Source: Bacteroidales bacterium (GTDB lineage: Bacteria > Bacteroidota > Bacteroidia > Bacteroidales > Salinivirgaceae). From it: a stretch of DNA of 64,000 nucleotides. The notes beneath the pieces are model-generated. The model saw only the letters and a program-made list of their open reading frames with translations, did no database searches and had not been told where the DNA came from. Below, piece after piece: positions 1-9,882 of the stretch (within the stretch, counting starts at the first letter, position 1; every line of letters starts with the position of its first letter). The stretch covers positions 62,001 through 126,000 of the forward strand of contig JAAYQU010000031.1 in the NCBI GenBank assembly GCA_012519055.1. Direction: 5' to 3'. The translations under genes and the position numbers were made by a program.

Positions 1-270
1 ATGTTACCTACATCTTGTCCGAGTTGTCAAGCACAGCTAAAAGTAATGGCTTTGAAATGCGAGAGTTGTCAGACAGAAGTTTCTGGACTGTACGAACTTC
101 CGGTACTACTCCGTCTTTCAGAAGAGGAGTTGCAGTTTATTCTCCGCTTTGTGAAGAACAGCGGAAGTCTAAAAGATATGTCGGCGGAGCTCAAACTGAG
201 TTATCCTACCGTGCGAAATATGTTAAATGAAATCATTCAAAAAATTCAAAATTATGAAGAAAAGAACTAA
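1..270 (+). CDS. DUF2089-like zinc-ribbon/HTH protein
   Basis: An 89-residue protein whose ATG is the first base of the window. Two CxxC pairs (C6/C9 and C20/C23) form a zinc-ribbon knuckle, and residues about 40-80 resemble a helix-turn-helix (a YPTVRN recognition-like helix). This matches the DUF2089 family, small putative DNA-binding regulators often encoded beside membrane proteins. Family members usually begin just before the first CxxC, so the start at base 1 is probably genuine and not a truncation, although upstream sequence is not visible. Its end overlaps the beginning of the Yip1-like gene, so the two are probably cotranscribed and functionally linked. The target is unknown. Confidence 0.8.
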   Translation: MLPTSCPSCQAQLKVMALKCESCQTEVSGLYELPVLLRLSEEELQFILRFVKNSGSLKDMSAELKLSYPTVRNMLNEIIQKIQNYEEKN

Positions 271-829
271 CAATTGGAGCTTAATTTGGAACCCATTTAC
301 ACGCATTGCTGGTTGGCAGGCTTTTGGCGTGGGAATAGTTATTGTAGTTATATCGGCGGTGCTGGCAAGCTACGGCAATCTGGTTTTTGATGGTGCTGTT
401 GACGCTCATTTCGGAAGCAATGTCGGAGTTGCTAAATCGCTTATAATTACAGGCATAAGTCTGTTTTCTGTTGTGCTCACAATGTACGTTGTTGGGATAA
501 TTATTTCAAAAAACTTTAGGTTTGTTGATATTTTAGGCACAATGACGCTTGCTCGAGCACCATATCTATTGTTAGCGGTTTTAGCACCGTTTGCTACTTT
601 ACCTGATGTGGAGCAAATGCTTCAAAATCCAATGATTGTACTTGAATATCCCTCCATTATAATAATTGTAATAATTTCCGTACCGATTATTGTTTGGAGC
701 ATTGCGTTAATGTACAACGGGTTAAAAGTTTCTACAGGAACAAAAGGCATGAAGCTAACGGTTGGCTTTATTATTGGAGTCCTTGTGGCTGAAATTATTT
801 CTAAACTATTTATTCACTTAATCTTATAA
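254..829 (+). CDS. Yip1-family integral membrane protein
   Basis: A 191-residue very hydrophobic protein with about five membrane segments (roughly residues 17-40, 60-85, 100-120, 133-155 and 163-190), matching the YIP1 domain family of bacterial membrane proteins of unknown function. I prefer ATG 254 over the in-frame ATG at 227 because the protein then begins MKKRTNNWSLIWNPFTRI, the usual pattern for this family with a WNPF-like motif just before the first segment. Either start overlaps the preceding DUF2089-like gene, which indicates translational coupling. DUF2089-Yip1 neighbours suggest a regulator with its membrane partner. The function is unknown. Confidence 0.75.
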   Translation: MKKRTNNWSLIWNPFTRIAGWQAFGVGIVIVVISAVLASYGNLVFDGAVDAHFGSNVGVAKSLIITGISLFSVVLTMYVVGIIISKNFRFVDILGTMTLARAPYLLLAVLAPFATLPDVEQMLQNPMIVLEYPSIIIIVIISVPIIVWSIALMYNGLKVSTGTKGMKLTVGFIIGVLVAEIISKLFIHLIL

Positions 830-834
830 TAATT

Positions 835-2238
835 ATGACACGTTTAATATCAATATTCACACTTTTATTAATCGCACTTTCATCTTGTAGTAAATCTACT
901 CAAGAAATTACCGGAAAATGGAGTGGTGCGTTAAATGTTCAGGGAATGCAATTAAGACTTGTTTTAAATATCGAAAAATCGGAAGCAGGCTACAAATCTA
1001 CCATGGATAGTCCTAACCAAGGGGCTTATGGCATAGAGTGCAACGAAACAAGCTTTGCAAGTAATGTGCTGAAAGTTAAGATTAGTTCCATTGGAGCGAG
1101 TTATGAAGGCACACTAAAAAAAGATAGCATTATCGGTACTTTCACTCAAATGGGAATGAAATTTCCACTCAATTTGAGTCGCGATGAGATTGAAAAAGTG
1201 GAACAAAAACGCCCGCAAGAGCCAAAACCGCCATTTCCTTACTACATCGAAGATGTAAAGTTTGAAAACAAAAAAGATGGAAACACACTTGCAGGCACGC
1301 TGACCTTGCCAAGTGAGAATGGGGAATACCCTGTAGTAGTGCTTATCTCGGGTAGCGGACCGCAAAATCGCGATGAGGAGTTAATGGGACATAAACCCTT
1401 TTTGGTAATTGCCGACTATTTGACTCGAAACGGAATAGGAGTACTTCGCTACGACGACCGTGGAACAGCACAATCGACTGGAGATTTCAACAAAGCAACA
1501 ACGCTCGATTTGGCAAACGATGCCGAAAGTGCTGTAAGCTATCTGCTTGGTAGAAAAGAGGTTGACAAAACGAAAATTGGTTTAATGGGACACAGTGAGG
1601 GAGGAATTATTGCCCCTATAGTAGCAGCGAGAAACGAAAATGTTTCATTCATAGTCCTGCTTGCAGGAACAGGCGTGCGTGGTGACCAACTGCTTTTAAT
1701 GCAGCAACGAGCTATTTCTAAGGCTTCGGGCTTACCTGAAACGATGTTTTTAGAAAACGAAAAAATGAATATATCTCTGTATGAGCATATTATTAACACT
1801 TCTGACACAATAAACTTGCGAGCCGAGCTAACTGAAATAATGGAAAATAGTTTCAGTAATAGTACAGTATTAACGGCACAAATGACTACTGAGCAAAAGG
1901 ACGGACTGGTAAAAGTAACTGTTAATCAACTTGTTTCGCCTTGGATGTACTATTTTATCAAGTATGACCCTTATCCTATGTTGAAAAAGGTTAAATGTTC
2001 TACATTGGCTCTCAATGGTACAAATGACTTGCAAGTTCCTGCAAACGAAAACCTTACTGCAATTAAAAAAGCATTTGCAGAGAGCGGAAATAACAATCTT
2101 ACAGTCATAGAGTTAGAGGGATTAAACCATCTTTTTCAAGAGAGTAAAACAGGACTTCCTACCGAGTATGGCGAAATTGAGCAAACGTTCTCGCCTAAAG
2201 CGTTGGAGGAGATTTTGAAATGGATAAAAGAGAGATAA
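835..2238 (+). CDS. Lipoprotein alpha/beta hydrolase
   Basis: A 467-residue lipoprotein: the signal peptide ends in a lipobox (LSSC, Cys at about 18). Residues about 25-120 form a beta-rich lipocalin-like domain (starting GKWSGAL), followed by an alpha/beta hydrolase fold. A YDDRG turn lies near residue 206, the nucleophile elbow GHSEGG near 251-256 (Ser about 253), the likely catalytic Asp in NGTNDLQVP near 400 and His in GLNHLFQ near 433, so the triad looks complete. Related Bacteroidetes proteins are annotated as serine aminopeptidase/esterase-like hydrolases. The substrate is unknown. It starts 5 bases after the Yip1-like gene, so it probably belongs to the same transcript. Confidence 0.85.
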   Translation: MTRLISIFTLLLIALSSCSKSTQEITGKWSGALNVQGMQLRLVLNIEKSEAGYKSTMDSPNQGAYGIECNETSFASNVLKVKISSIGASYEGTLKKDSIIGTFTQMGMKFPLNLSRDEIEKVEQKRPQEPKPPFPYYIEDVKFENKKDGNTLAGTLTLPSENGEYPVVVLISGSGPQNRDEELMGHKPFLVIADYLTRNGIGVLRYDDRGTAQSTGDFNKATTLDLANDAESAVSYLLGRKEVDKTKIGLMGHSEGGIIAPIVAARNENVSFIVLLAGTGVRGDQLLLMQQRAISKASGLPETMFLENEKMNISLYEHIINTSDTINLRAELTEIMENSFSNSTVLTAQMTTEQKDGLVKVTVNQLVSPWMYYFIKYDPYPMLKKVKCSTLALNGTNDLQVPANENLTAIKKAFAESGNNNLTVIELEGLNHLFQESKTGLPTEYGEIEQTFSPKALEEILKWIKER

Positions 2239-2364
2239 CACGTATATTTAATACTCTTTTATATTGATATTAAGCACTATACATTGCAATTAAATTGTTT
2301 ATAAAATGTGAACAAAACTCCCGTTTTTGTTGTGATTTTCTTCTGTAAAGTGGCTCTTTTTTTG

Positions 2365-2372
2365 TATCTTTG
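2365..2372 (+). promoter_or_regulatory. -7 element upstream of gyrB
   Basis: TATCTTTG matches the Bacteroidetes -7 consensus TAnnTTTG. It lies 49 bases before the preferred gyrB ATG at 2422. No TTG lies at the usual 17-23 base spacing upstream, so the -33 element is weak. It overlaps the alternative upstream ATG at 2377, which would sit at or before the expected transcript start and is therefore unlikely. Confidence 0.5.
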
Positions 2373-2376
2373 TTAG

Positions 2377-4380
<2,004 letters not shown>

Positions 4381-4439
4381 TTGCAATTAGCAATTAGCAA
4401 TGTGCAATTAATAATTAAAAAATTGGTAGTCAATATATT

Positions 4440-4471
4440 GTAGAGACGTCATATTATGACGTCTCTTTTTT
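4440..4471. repeat. GTAGAGAC palindrome, copy 1 (terminator-like)
   Basis: A dispersed palindrome 60 bases after gyrB. It has perfect 11-bp arms (AGAGACGTCAT at 4442-4452, its complement at 4456-4466), a 3-base loop, and six T at 4466-4471, so this copy can act as the gyrB intrinsic terminator. It belongs to the same family as the elements at 5514-5542, 10987-11014 and 35983-36011. Confidence 0.8.
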
Positions 4472-4503
4472 GAAAGTCTTAAAAATTCGTGTAAATTCCG
4501 TTA

Positions 4504-5517
4504 ATGCAAGTCAAACACCAAAAAGTAAGCATAATAACCGATGACGGCAAAAGCGTTGAAGCAACCGCACCAATAGTTATATCGGCAAGCAGACGAACGG
4601 ATATTCCCGCCTTCTACTCAAAATGGTTTATAAACAGGCTTAGAAAAGGGTATTGTGTTTTGTACAATCCTTTCAATCAGAAGCCTTCGTATGTTTCGTT
4701 CAAGAAAACAAGAGTAGTCGTGTTTTGGACAAAAAATCCAAAACCGTTAATACCCTTTTTGTGTGAACTAGAAGATCGTAGTATTCATTATTATTTTCAG
4801 TTTACGCTGAATGACTACGAAAAAGAGAATTTTGAGCCCAATATTCCCAAAATTCAAGAACGAATAGAAACATTTAAACAGTTGTCAGAAAAGATTGGAA
4901 AAGAGAAAGTTATTTGGCGATTTGATCCACTTATACAAACCAAAGATGTTGGAATTGAAGAATTACTAAGAAGAGTAGAATACGTTGGGAATCAATTAAA
5001 AGGCTATACAGAAAAACTCGTGTTCAGCTTTGCTGATATTGAAAACTACAGAAAAGTAGCAGACAATTTAAGAAGGGAGAAGATTGACTATATAGATTTT
5101 AATGATCGTTCCATGTTTCAATTTGCTAAAGCACTTTTTGTTCTGAACAAAAACTGGAAACTTAAACTTGCTACTTGCGCAGAGAGTATAGATTTAGAAC
5201 AACTTGAAATAGAACACAATAGCTGCATAGATGGTGAACTAATAAAACGCATTTTTTATGACGATAAAGATTTGCTTCACTTTCTTACTTTTGGCAAAAC
5301 GACCACAAATGACACTCTATTTCCCTCAGATACTCCTGAAAAATCAATAAATTTAAAAGACCCAAACCAGCGCAAATACTGTGGCTGCACAATAAGTAAA
5401 GATATTGGTATATATAATACTTGTCTACATTTTTGCAAATATTGTTATGCCAATAGCTCTAAAGAGTTAGTTAGACAAAATTACAAATCACACTCTCAAA
5501 ACAACGAAAGAATGTAG
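4504..5517 (+). CDS. DUF1848 family protein
   Basis: 337 residues matching DUF1848: an N-terminal SASRRTDIPAFYSKWF block, a WTKNP segment near residue 80, a WRFDPL segment near 140, and a C-terminal cysteine cluster (CGCTISKDIG then CLHFCKYCYANS). The clustered cysteines resemble the [4Fe-4S]-binding motif of radical SAM enzymes but lie at the C-terminus; Pfam notes the same resemblance. The biochemical function is not known. The gene is flanked by GTAGAGAC palindromes at 4440 and 5514, and its TAG stop codon (5515-5517) lies inside the second one. There is no visible ribosome binding site or canonical promoter, and no clear operon partner. Confidence 0.85.
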   Translation: MQVKHQKVSIITDDGKSVEATAPIVISASRRTDIPAFYSKWFINRLRKGYCVLYNPFNQKPSYVSFKKTRVVVFWTKNPKPLIPFLCELEDRSIHYYFQFTLNDYEKENFEPNIPKIQERIETFKQLSEKIGKEKVIWRFDPLIQTKDVGIEELLRRVEYVGNQLKGYTEKLVFSFADIENYRKVADNLRREKIDYIDFNDRSMFQFAKALFVLNKNWKLKLATCAESIDLEQLEIEHNSCIDGELIKRIFYDDKDLLHFLTFGKTTTNDTLFPSDTPEKSINLKDPNQRKYCGCTISKDIGIYNTCLHFCKYCYANSSKELVRQNYKSHSQNNERM

Positions 5518-5542
5518 AGACGCCATATTATGACGTCTCTAC
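5514..5542. repeat. GTAGAGAC palindrome, copy 2
   Basis: A 29-bp imperfect palindrome: 9-bp outer arms GTAGAGACG / CGTCTCTAC around the core CCATATTATGA, with one C-A mismatch in the inner stem. It is identical base for base to the copy at 35983-36011. It supplies the stop codon of the DUF1848 gene. Confidence 0.85.
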
Positions 5543-5622
5543 TACAACACGTTAATTTTCAATATGTTAATTGCTTTCGTTAAATAAATAAGTAAAAAAT
5601 ATTTAATTTTTTTCACAAAAAA

Positions 5623-5637
5623 TTTGGAAAGTCCAAA
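5623..5637. promoter_or_regulatory. Small inverted repeat at the -33 region
   Basis: TTTGGA-AAG-TCCAAA, perfect 6-bp arms, overlapping the -33 TTG (5624-5626) of the ABC/GntR operon promoter. It could be a second regulator site; it is short enough to be chance. Confidence 0.35.
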
Positions 5638-5655
5638 CATAATGTATTATATTTG
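5624..5655 (+). promoter_or_regulatory. Bacteroidetes-type promoter of the ABC/GntR operon
   Basis: -33 TTG at 5624-5626, a 21-base spacer, and -7 TATATTTG at 5648-5655 (consensus TAnnTTTG). Transcription should start near 5660, about 37 bases before the ABC ATPase start codon and inside the operator-like palindrome. Confidence 0.7.
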
Positions 5656-5656
5656 C

Positions 5657-5680
5657 AGTGTATTAGATAAGTAATACACT
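5657..5680. promoter_or_regulatory. Operator-like palindrome of the GntR operon
   Basis: Perfect 9-bp arms AGTGTATTA and TAATACACT separated by GATAAG, immediately downstream of the -7 box and covering the expected transcription start. Its place and symmetry fit a repressor site for the YtrA-type GntR regulator encoded third in the operon. Binding is inferred. Confidence 0.7.
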
Positions 5681-5696
5681 AAAACAACAAAATAGT

Positions 5697-6530
5697 ATGA
5701 TAGAAATTAAAAACATTACATTCGGTTATCGTAAAAAGTCAAAACTTTTTAACGATATGAGTTTAAGCTTTGAAGCCGGCAAAATTCACGGGCTTTTTGG
5801 CGTAAACGGAGCAGGAAAAACAACACTCCTACAGTTAATGTCAGGTTTGTTGAAACCATCTGAAGGGGAAATAGATATTTTAGGTAGAGATGTCGATAGT
5901 CTTAGTGCCGACGCATTATCCCAAATATTTTTAGTTCCTGAAGATTTTGTGCTTCCTTCAATCAGGATAAAAAAGTTTGTTGCTTTAAACAAACCATTCT
6001 ATCCCAAGTTTGACAAGGATTTGTTCGCATCAATTATGCGTGAGTTTGAAATGCATGAAAATGAAAACCTATCGGAGATCTCTTATGGTCAAAAGAAAAA
6101 GTTTTTAATATCATTTGCTATGTCAACCCAAACTCCCATAATCCTTTTCGATGAGCCAACTAATGGGCTTGATATCATTTCAAAAAGTCAGTTTCGTCGT
6201 ATCATGGCTCGCTTTGCATCAGACGACAGATGCTTCGTAATATCAACCCATCAGGTTCGTGACCTTTCATCAATTATTGATAATGTGTTAATAATTGATA
6301 ATGGGAAAATAGCTTTTAATCAAAGTATATACGATATTTCTAAAACACTTGTTTTCAGGTATATAACAGAAGATGTTCCAGAAGACACTTTGTTTTCAGA
6401 AGATGCAGGTATGGGTAAAAATATTATTGTTAAAGCAATGGAAGACGAATCAGAAGTTGATTTGGAAACATTGTTCAACGCTGTTATAAAAGACAAAGAG
6501 ATTATTAATAGTGCTTTTAAATCGAATTAA
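5697..6530 (+). CDS. ABC transporter ATP-binding protein
   Basis: A 277-residue nucleotide-binding subunit. Walker A is GVNGAGKTT near residue 36, the signature is the divergent EISYGQKKK near residue 123 in place of LSGGQ, Walker B with the catalytic Glu is ILFDEPTNGLD near 150, and the switch His is in ISTHQ. The C-terminal 60 residues after the cassette are unlike a second ABC domain. It is the first gene of an operon with a six-segment membrane protein, a YtrA-type GntR regulator and a DUF2807 protein, an arrangement like Bacillus ytrABC, in which such exporters respond to cell-envelope stress. The substrate is not known. The start codon is ATG 5697, 37 bases after the expected transcript start. 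Confidence 0.9.
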   Translation: MIEIKNITFGYRKKSKLFNDMSLSFEAGKIHGLFGVNGAGKTTLLQLMSGLLKPSEGEIDILGRDVDSLSADALSQIFLVPEDFVLPSIRIKKFVALNKPFYPKFDKDLFASIMREFEMHENENLSEISYGQKKKFLISFAMSTQTPIILFDEPTNGLDIISKSQFRRIMARFASDDRCFVISTHQVRDLSSIIDNVLIIDNGKIAFNQSIYDISKTLVFRYITEDVPEDTLFSEDAGMGKNIIVKAMEDESEVDLETLFNAVIKDKEIINSAFKSN

Positions 6531-6593
6531 TACTTGATGTATAAAGATATGATTATAAGCCATATATTATTTTAAACTAAAAAAATAAAAACA

Positions 6594-7325
6594 ATGAAAC
6601 AAATATCTTTAAATCGAATATCACTCCTAATTAAACGATATGTTTTTATGAATTTAAAAACCCATCTGATATATCTTGCTGGCGCGGCTGCAATATTACT
6701 GATGTTGTCTTTGCTAACAACCTGGGTGGCTAAGGGAGAATATGATTATTTATTATTTCAGAATCAAATGAAAGCTATAGCTATTTTTGGAGGATTTATT
6801 ATCACTTCAAAAGTCTTTAAAGAGATAAGCTCGAAACACCGCGGTTGGTTTTATATGATGTTACCAGCAAATCCTATAGAAAAAGTTCTTGCTTATTGGC
6901 TTACAACTTCAATAGGTTATATAGTTATTGCATCAATTGCAATGGTTGTACTTTCAATTATTACATCACTCATAACATCAATATTCTTTAAAACAGCATT
7001 ATATGTTTACAATCCGGTTGATAAAACTGGTTTGATGTTTATGGTACACTATTGCATATTACAAAGTGTCTTCTTTCTCGGTGCAATAAGTTTCAGAAAA
7101 AACAATTTTCTTAAAACAATTTTGGCAATGTTTGTTGTTATTGTTGTAGTTGCCATAATTTTAGGAATAATAAGCTATCTGTTGTATAATGATGCGAGTA
7201 TTGATTCTACAGGTATGAATATTATAAATCCCAAAATTTACTATAGCTTAAATATTGTTTATTATGCACTTGTGATACCGTTTTTCCTTACAGTGAGTTA
7301 TTTTAAATTTAAAGAGAGGAGGTAA
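6594..7325 (+). CDS. ABC transporter membrane subunit (ABC-2-like)
   Basis: A 243-residue protein with about six hydrophobic segments (roughly residues 24-45, 58-78, 95-130, 145-165, 174-200, 212-235). It lies between the ATPase and the GntR regulator and is most simply the permease partner of the ATPase. Sequence similarity to named families is weak by eye, so the role rests on topology and context. It ends 3 bases before the GntR start codon, so the two are tightly coupled. Confidence 0.75.
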   Translation: MKQISLNRISLLIKRYVFMNLKTHLIYLAGAAAILLMLSLLTTWVAKGEYDYLLFQNQMKAIAIFGGFIITSKVFKEISSKHRGWFYMMLPANPIEKVLAYWLTTSIGYIVIASIAMVVLSIITSLITSIFFKTALYVYNPVDKTGLMFMVHYCILQSVFFLGAISFRKNNFLKTILAMFVVIVVVAIILGIISYLLYNDASIDSTGMNIINPKIYYSLNIVYYALVIPFFLTVSYFKFKERR

Positions 7326-7328
7326 ACA

Positions 7329-7691
7329 ATGCAATTTGAAGAACAACAACCCATCTATATTCAAATTGCCGACGAGTTTTGTAAGAATATTATTTTGGAC
7401 AAATGGCAACCAAATGAGAGAATCCCTTCGGTGCGCGATGTTGCTGTAGCTTTGGAGGTTAACCCTAATACGGTTGCCCGAACGTTCGAGTTTATGCAAA
7501 GCAAAGATATAATATTTAACAAACGTGGTATCGGCTATTTTGTTAGTGAAGATGGTAAAGAAAAAGCCTTAGAATATCGGCGTGAGGAGTTTATGAGCAA
7601 GATTGCCCCAAACTTTTTCGACACTATGTATCTTCTTGGGATACCATACTCAGATTTGGAGAAGCGTTATAACGAAAAGGTAAGTAAATGA
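7329..7691 (+). CDS. GntR-family regulator, YtrA type
   Basis: A 120-residue repressor-like protein. Residues about 8-75 form the winged helix of the GntR family (IPSVRDVAVALEVNPNTVAR recognition region). The C-terminal part is only about 40 residues, without an FCD or UTRA ligand domain, which defines the short YtrA subfamily usually linked to ABC transporter genes. The start codon follows the permease stop by 3 bases. It probably represses its own operon through the palindrome at 5657-5680. Its third position in the operon differs from ytrA in Bacillus, where the regulator gene is first. Confidence 0.88.
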   Translation: MQFEEQQPIYIQIADEFCKNIILDKWQPNERIPSVRDVAVALEVNPNTVARTFEFMQSKDIIFNKRGIGYFVSEDGKEKALEYRREEFMSKIAPNFFDTMYLLGIPYSDLEKRYNEKVSK

Positions 7692-7737
7692 TAAACAATT
7701 ATAAAACAGTATTATAAATAATTAAAAAATAAATCCA

Positions 7738-8469
7738 ATGAAAACAAGTAATAAAATTTTATTGATAGCATTTGTAGTAGTTATTGCTATTATAACCACA
7801 GTGCTTATTGTAGCGAAAAAAAATACAATAATAGGAGATCAGGAGCGGGGTCCAAAGTTTACGGAAGAAACATCGTTAGATCCTTTTAATAAAATTGAGG
7901 TTTTAGGAGGTTTTGAAATTGAATTTATAAAATCTTCTGATTCAAAAATTGAAGTTAATGCCGATTCTGTTGTACACCAGCATATTACAATTGATGTAAA
8001 GGATAGTATTTTAACCATAAAATCTGACGCATTTAGTTTCAGTCAAGTCAAATGTAAGTTATACTCTCCATCATTCAAGGGTATAGTGGCAGCAGGTGGC
8101 AGTATGTTTTATACTAATGATAGTCTGTTGTCCGATCCTGTTTCATTAAAAGCAACCTCTGGAAGTACAATCAAATTTAAAGGTTCGTGCGGTGATTTAG
8201 AATTAGAAGCAAAATCGGGAAGTTCAATTGAAATATTTGGTTTAGCAAATTCTGTTGTAATGTCAGCGTCGGCTGGAAGTGAAATAAATGCAAAAGAGTT
8301 CAAAACTGTTAATGCTGTTGTTAAGGCAAGCTCAGGTTCTGACATTTACCTAAACAGTGAAAATATTAGCGCAGAAGTATCCTCGGGAGCAACAATTTTT
8401 TATAATAAAGACGCCAATCTTAAAGCTCCAACTATTTCATCAGGAGGAGAGATTAGACCTTTCAATTAA
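7738..8469 (+). CDS. DUF2807 (head GIN domain) protein
   Basis: 243 residues. An N-terminal hydrophobic segment (about residues 7-27) serves as signal or membrane anchor. It is followed by a DUF2807 domain beginning DPFNKIEVLGGFEIEFI, with short Gly/Ser-rich turns (GGSMFY, ATSGST, AKSGSSIEI, ASAGSEI, ASSGSDI, SSGATIF) marking the rungs of a right-handed beta-helix. These proteins are common in Bacteroidetes and are presumed exported; the function is unknown. Its placement after the ABC/GntR genes with a 46-base gap suggests the same operon, and the shared terminator at 8501-8540 ends the unit. Confidence 0.85.
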   Translation: MKTSNKILLIAFVVVIAIITTVLIVAKKNTIIGDQERGPKFTEETSLDPFNKIEVLGGFEIEFIKSSDSKIEVNADSVVHQHITIDVKDSILTIKSDAFSFSQVKCKLYSPSFKGIVAAGGSMFYTNDSLLSDPVSLKATSGSTIKFKGSCGDLELEAKSGSSIEIFGLANSVVMSASAGSEINAKEFKTVNAVVKASSGSDIYLNSENISAEVSSGATIFYNKDANLKAPTISSGGEIRPFN

Positions 8470-8500
8470 AATTGTAAATTACTCTGGCATAGATACAAAA

Positions 8501-8540
8501 AACCGAGTTAAATTTATTTTTTAATAAGTTTAACTCGGTT
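8501..8540. terminator. Bidirectional terminator
   Basis: Perfect 12-bp arms AACCGAGTTAAA (8501-8512) and TTTAACTCGGTT (8529-8540) with an A/T loop, lying between the converging DUF2807 and siaC genes. Confidence 0.8.
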
Positions 8541-8568
8541 GTGTTAACTAAAGATATGATTTTATTTG

Positions 8569-8946
8569 CTAATATTCAATTTCGCACATTTTGAAAGGTA
8601 CCTTAATTATCGACTGATAATCTTCACCTGCTTCTAACATATCCTCGTCATCCTCTTCGTAGTGCCAATTAATAACTACTTCATTTCCTGCTTTGTAAAT
8701 AGCTTCCAATTTCTTTAATACATCAAGAATACATTTTGAAGAACTTGTATTAAAGTACTCTAACTGAACATTAACGTTTGTTAACTTGGCAGGACTGGTT
8801 AAATATTGATCAAGCCAATCAATTAATGGTTTATAAAACTCAATTGAATTTTCCGGTATTGAACGACCTTTGATCTCAATTTTACCTGACGCCTCGAAAT
8901 TAACAGTTGGAGTTTTTGGAGATCCTTCAATTTTAATTGGTTCCAT
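8569..8946 (-). CDS. siaC: SiaC-family regulatory phosphoprotein (DUF1987)
   Basis: A 125-residue DUF1987/SiaC protein. In Pseudomonas, SiaC is phosphorylated by the kinase SiaB and dephosphorylated by the phosphatase SiaA, and the unphosphorylated form activates the diguanylate cyclase SiaD. The motif YFNTSSSK (residues 64-71) holds Thr67, the probable phospho-acceptor by comparison with the Pseudomonas Thr site; this is inference. The gene follows siaB by 16 bases on the same strand. No siaA or diguanylate cyclase gene lies nearby, so the output partner here is unknown. Confidence 0.85.
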   Translation of the reverse strand: MEPIKIEGSPKTPTVNFEASGKIEIKGRSIPENSIEFYKPLIDWLDQYLTSPAKLTNVNVQLEYFNTSSSKCILDVLKKLEAIYKAGNEVVINWHYEEDDEDMLEAGEDYQSIIKVPFKMCEIEY

Positions 8947-8962
8947 ATTGTAGTTTTTAAAT

Positions 8963-9559
8963 TTAATTAATATTTATATATACTTGTAATTGAAAAAATA
9001 CCATGTTGTTTTTGTGCGACTCAAAAACATACTTAAATTTTCCGTCCGTTTTCCTTGCCACATCTATCATTCCAAGACCCCCACCTCCCTTATCAGAAAA
9101 AACTTGATTTGTAAGTATGCGTTTATAATGATCTTTTAATTCTTCCTTGGTACAATTGTTTATAGTGTCAATACGGCGTGCAATTTCGCTAATTTTTTTC
9201 TCATTCACAAAATTTCCTGTTGTAATCGATAAAGAACTACCGTTTATTGCAACAACAAATGACGATAAACGTATTTCCTCATTTTTATTTCCGTTTAGAT
9301 ATACCGGGCATGAATGATGAAAAAGATTTTGAATAAGCTCAACAACAACGTAAAACACCCTTTTTTTAGTTTTAGCGTCTAAATTTATGATATTAAGCTT
9401 AATCTCTAACGAGTCTAATATATTGGTAATATTGTTTGAATTCATTTCTCCTTGAAATGAAAAAACAATTTCCCCCTCAATATCTTTAATGAACTGTGTA
9501 TTAAGCTGCAGCTCCACATCTAAACAAAAATTTCGGCTAAGATATGAAAAATATTTCAT
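8963..9559 (-). CDS. siaB: SiaB-family protein kinase
   Basis: 198 residues resembling SiaB, a GHKL-fold serine/threonine kinase that phosphorylates SiaC. An N-box-like helix VVELIQNLFHHS lies near residues 71-82 and a glycine-rich ATP-lid motif KGGGGLGMIDVARK near 157-170. It is encoded immediately upstream of siaC (16-base gap). The anti-sigma-factor-type kinase fold makes a partner-switching role likely. I chose ATG 9559; the next Met codons would remove conserved N-terminal residues. I saw no canonical promoter upstream. Confidence 0.8.
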   Translation of the reverse strand: MKYFSYLSRNFCLDVELQLNTQFIKDIEGEIVFSFQGEMNSNNITNILDSLEIKLNIINLDAKTKKRVFYVVVELIQNLFHHSCPVYLNGNKNEEIRLSSFVVAINGSSLSITTGNFVNEKKISEIARRIDTINNCTKEELKDHYKRILTNQVFSDKGGGGLGMIDVARKTDGKFKYVFESHKNNMVFFQLQVYININ

Positions 9560-9882
9560 GGAACAGCCATTTATTAAAAATTGTTGATAAAATTAAAATG
9601 TGATACACAAGAAAAATACTTTCAAATCCCGCGACAGGCAATATAGTATTTAATTTTTGAATCTACAATTTTTCAGAAAAATAATTTATCTTTGGTCGAA
9701 ATAAATACATGTCACTAGGTTGTGTTGATCAATTACTTTAATAATTGCGTATTACCCAAGATTACTGCAAAAAAAAATATCACAACATATGCAAAGATTA
9801 CAGTATTGTCATTAATATTACGAATTAAATATTTGACATTTTTAGATATATATTAATATAAATATAAGTAAATCAGATAATT
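9560..9882. other. Divergent intergenic region, siaB / TlpA-like gene
   Basis: 323 very AT-rich bases between divergent genes. The only recognisable site is TATCTTTG at 9687-9694 (plus strand), a -7 match with a TTG 27 bases upstream, which is too far for a typical -33; it would give a leader of about 180 bases for the TlpA-like gene. I saw no small gene, RNA or repeat. Confidence 0.4.

Noticed and set aside
4381-4425. Short repeats of the type AATTAGCAATT after gyrB and near 26595, 48987 and 50480
   Set aside because: Low-complexity AT-rich sequence without fixed length or spacing; not enough to define an element.
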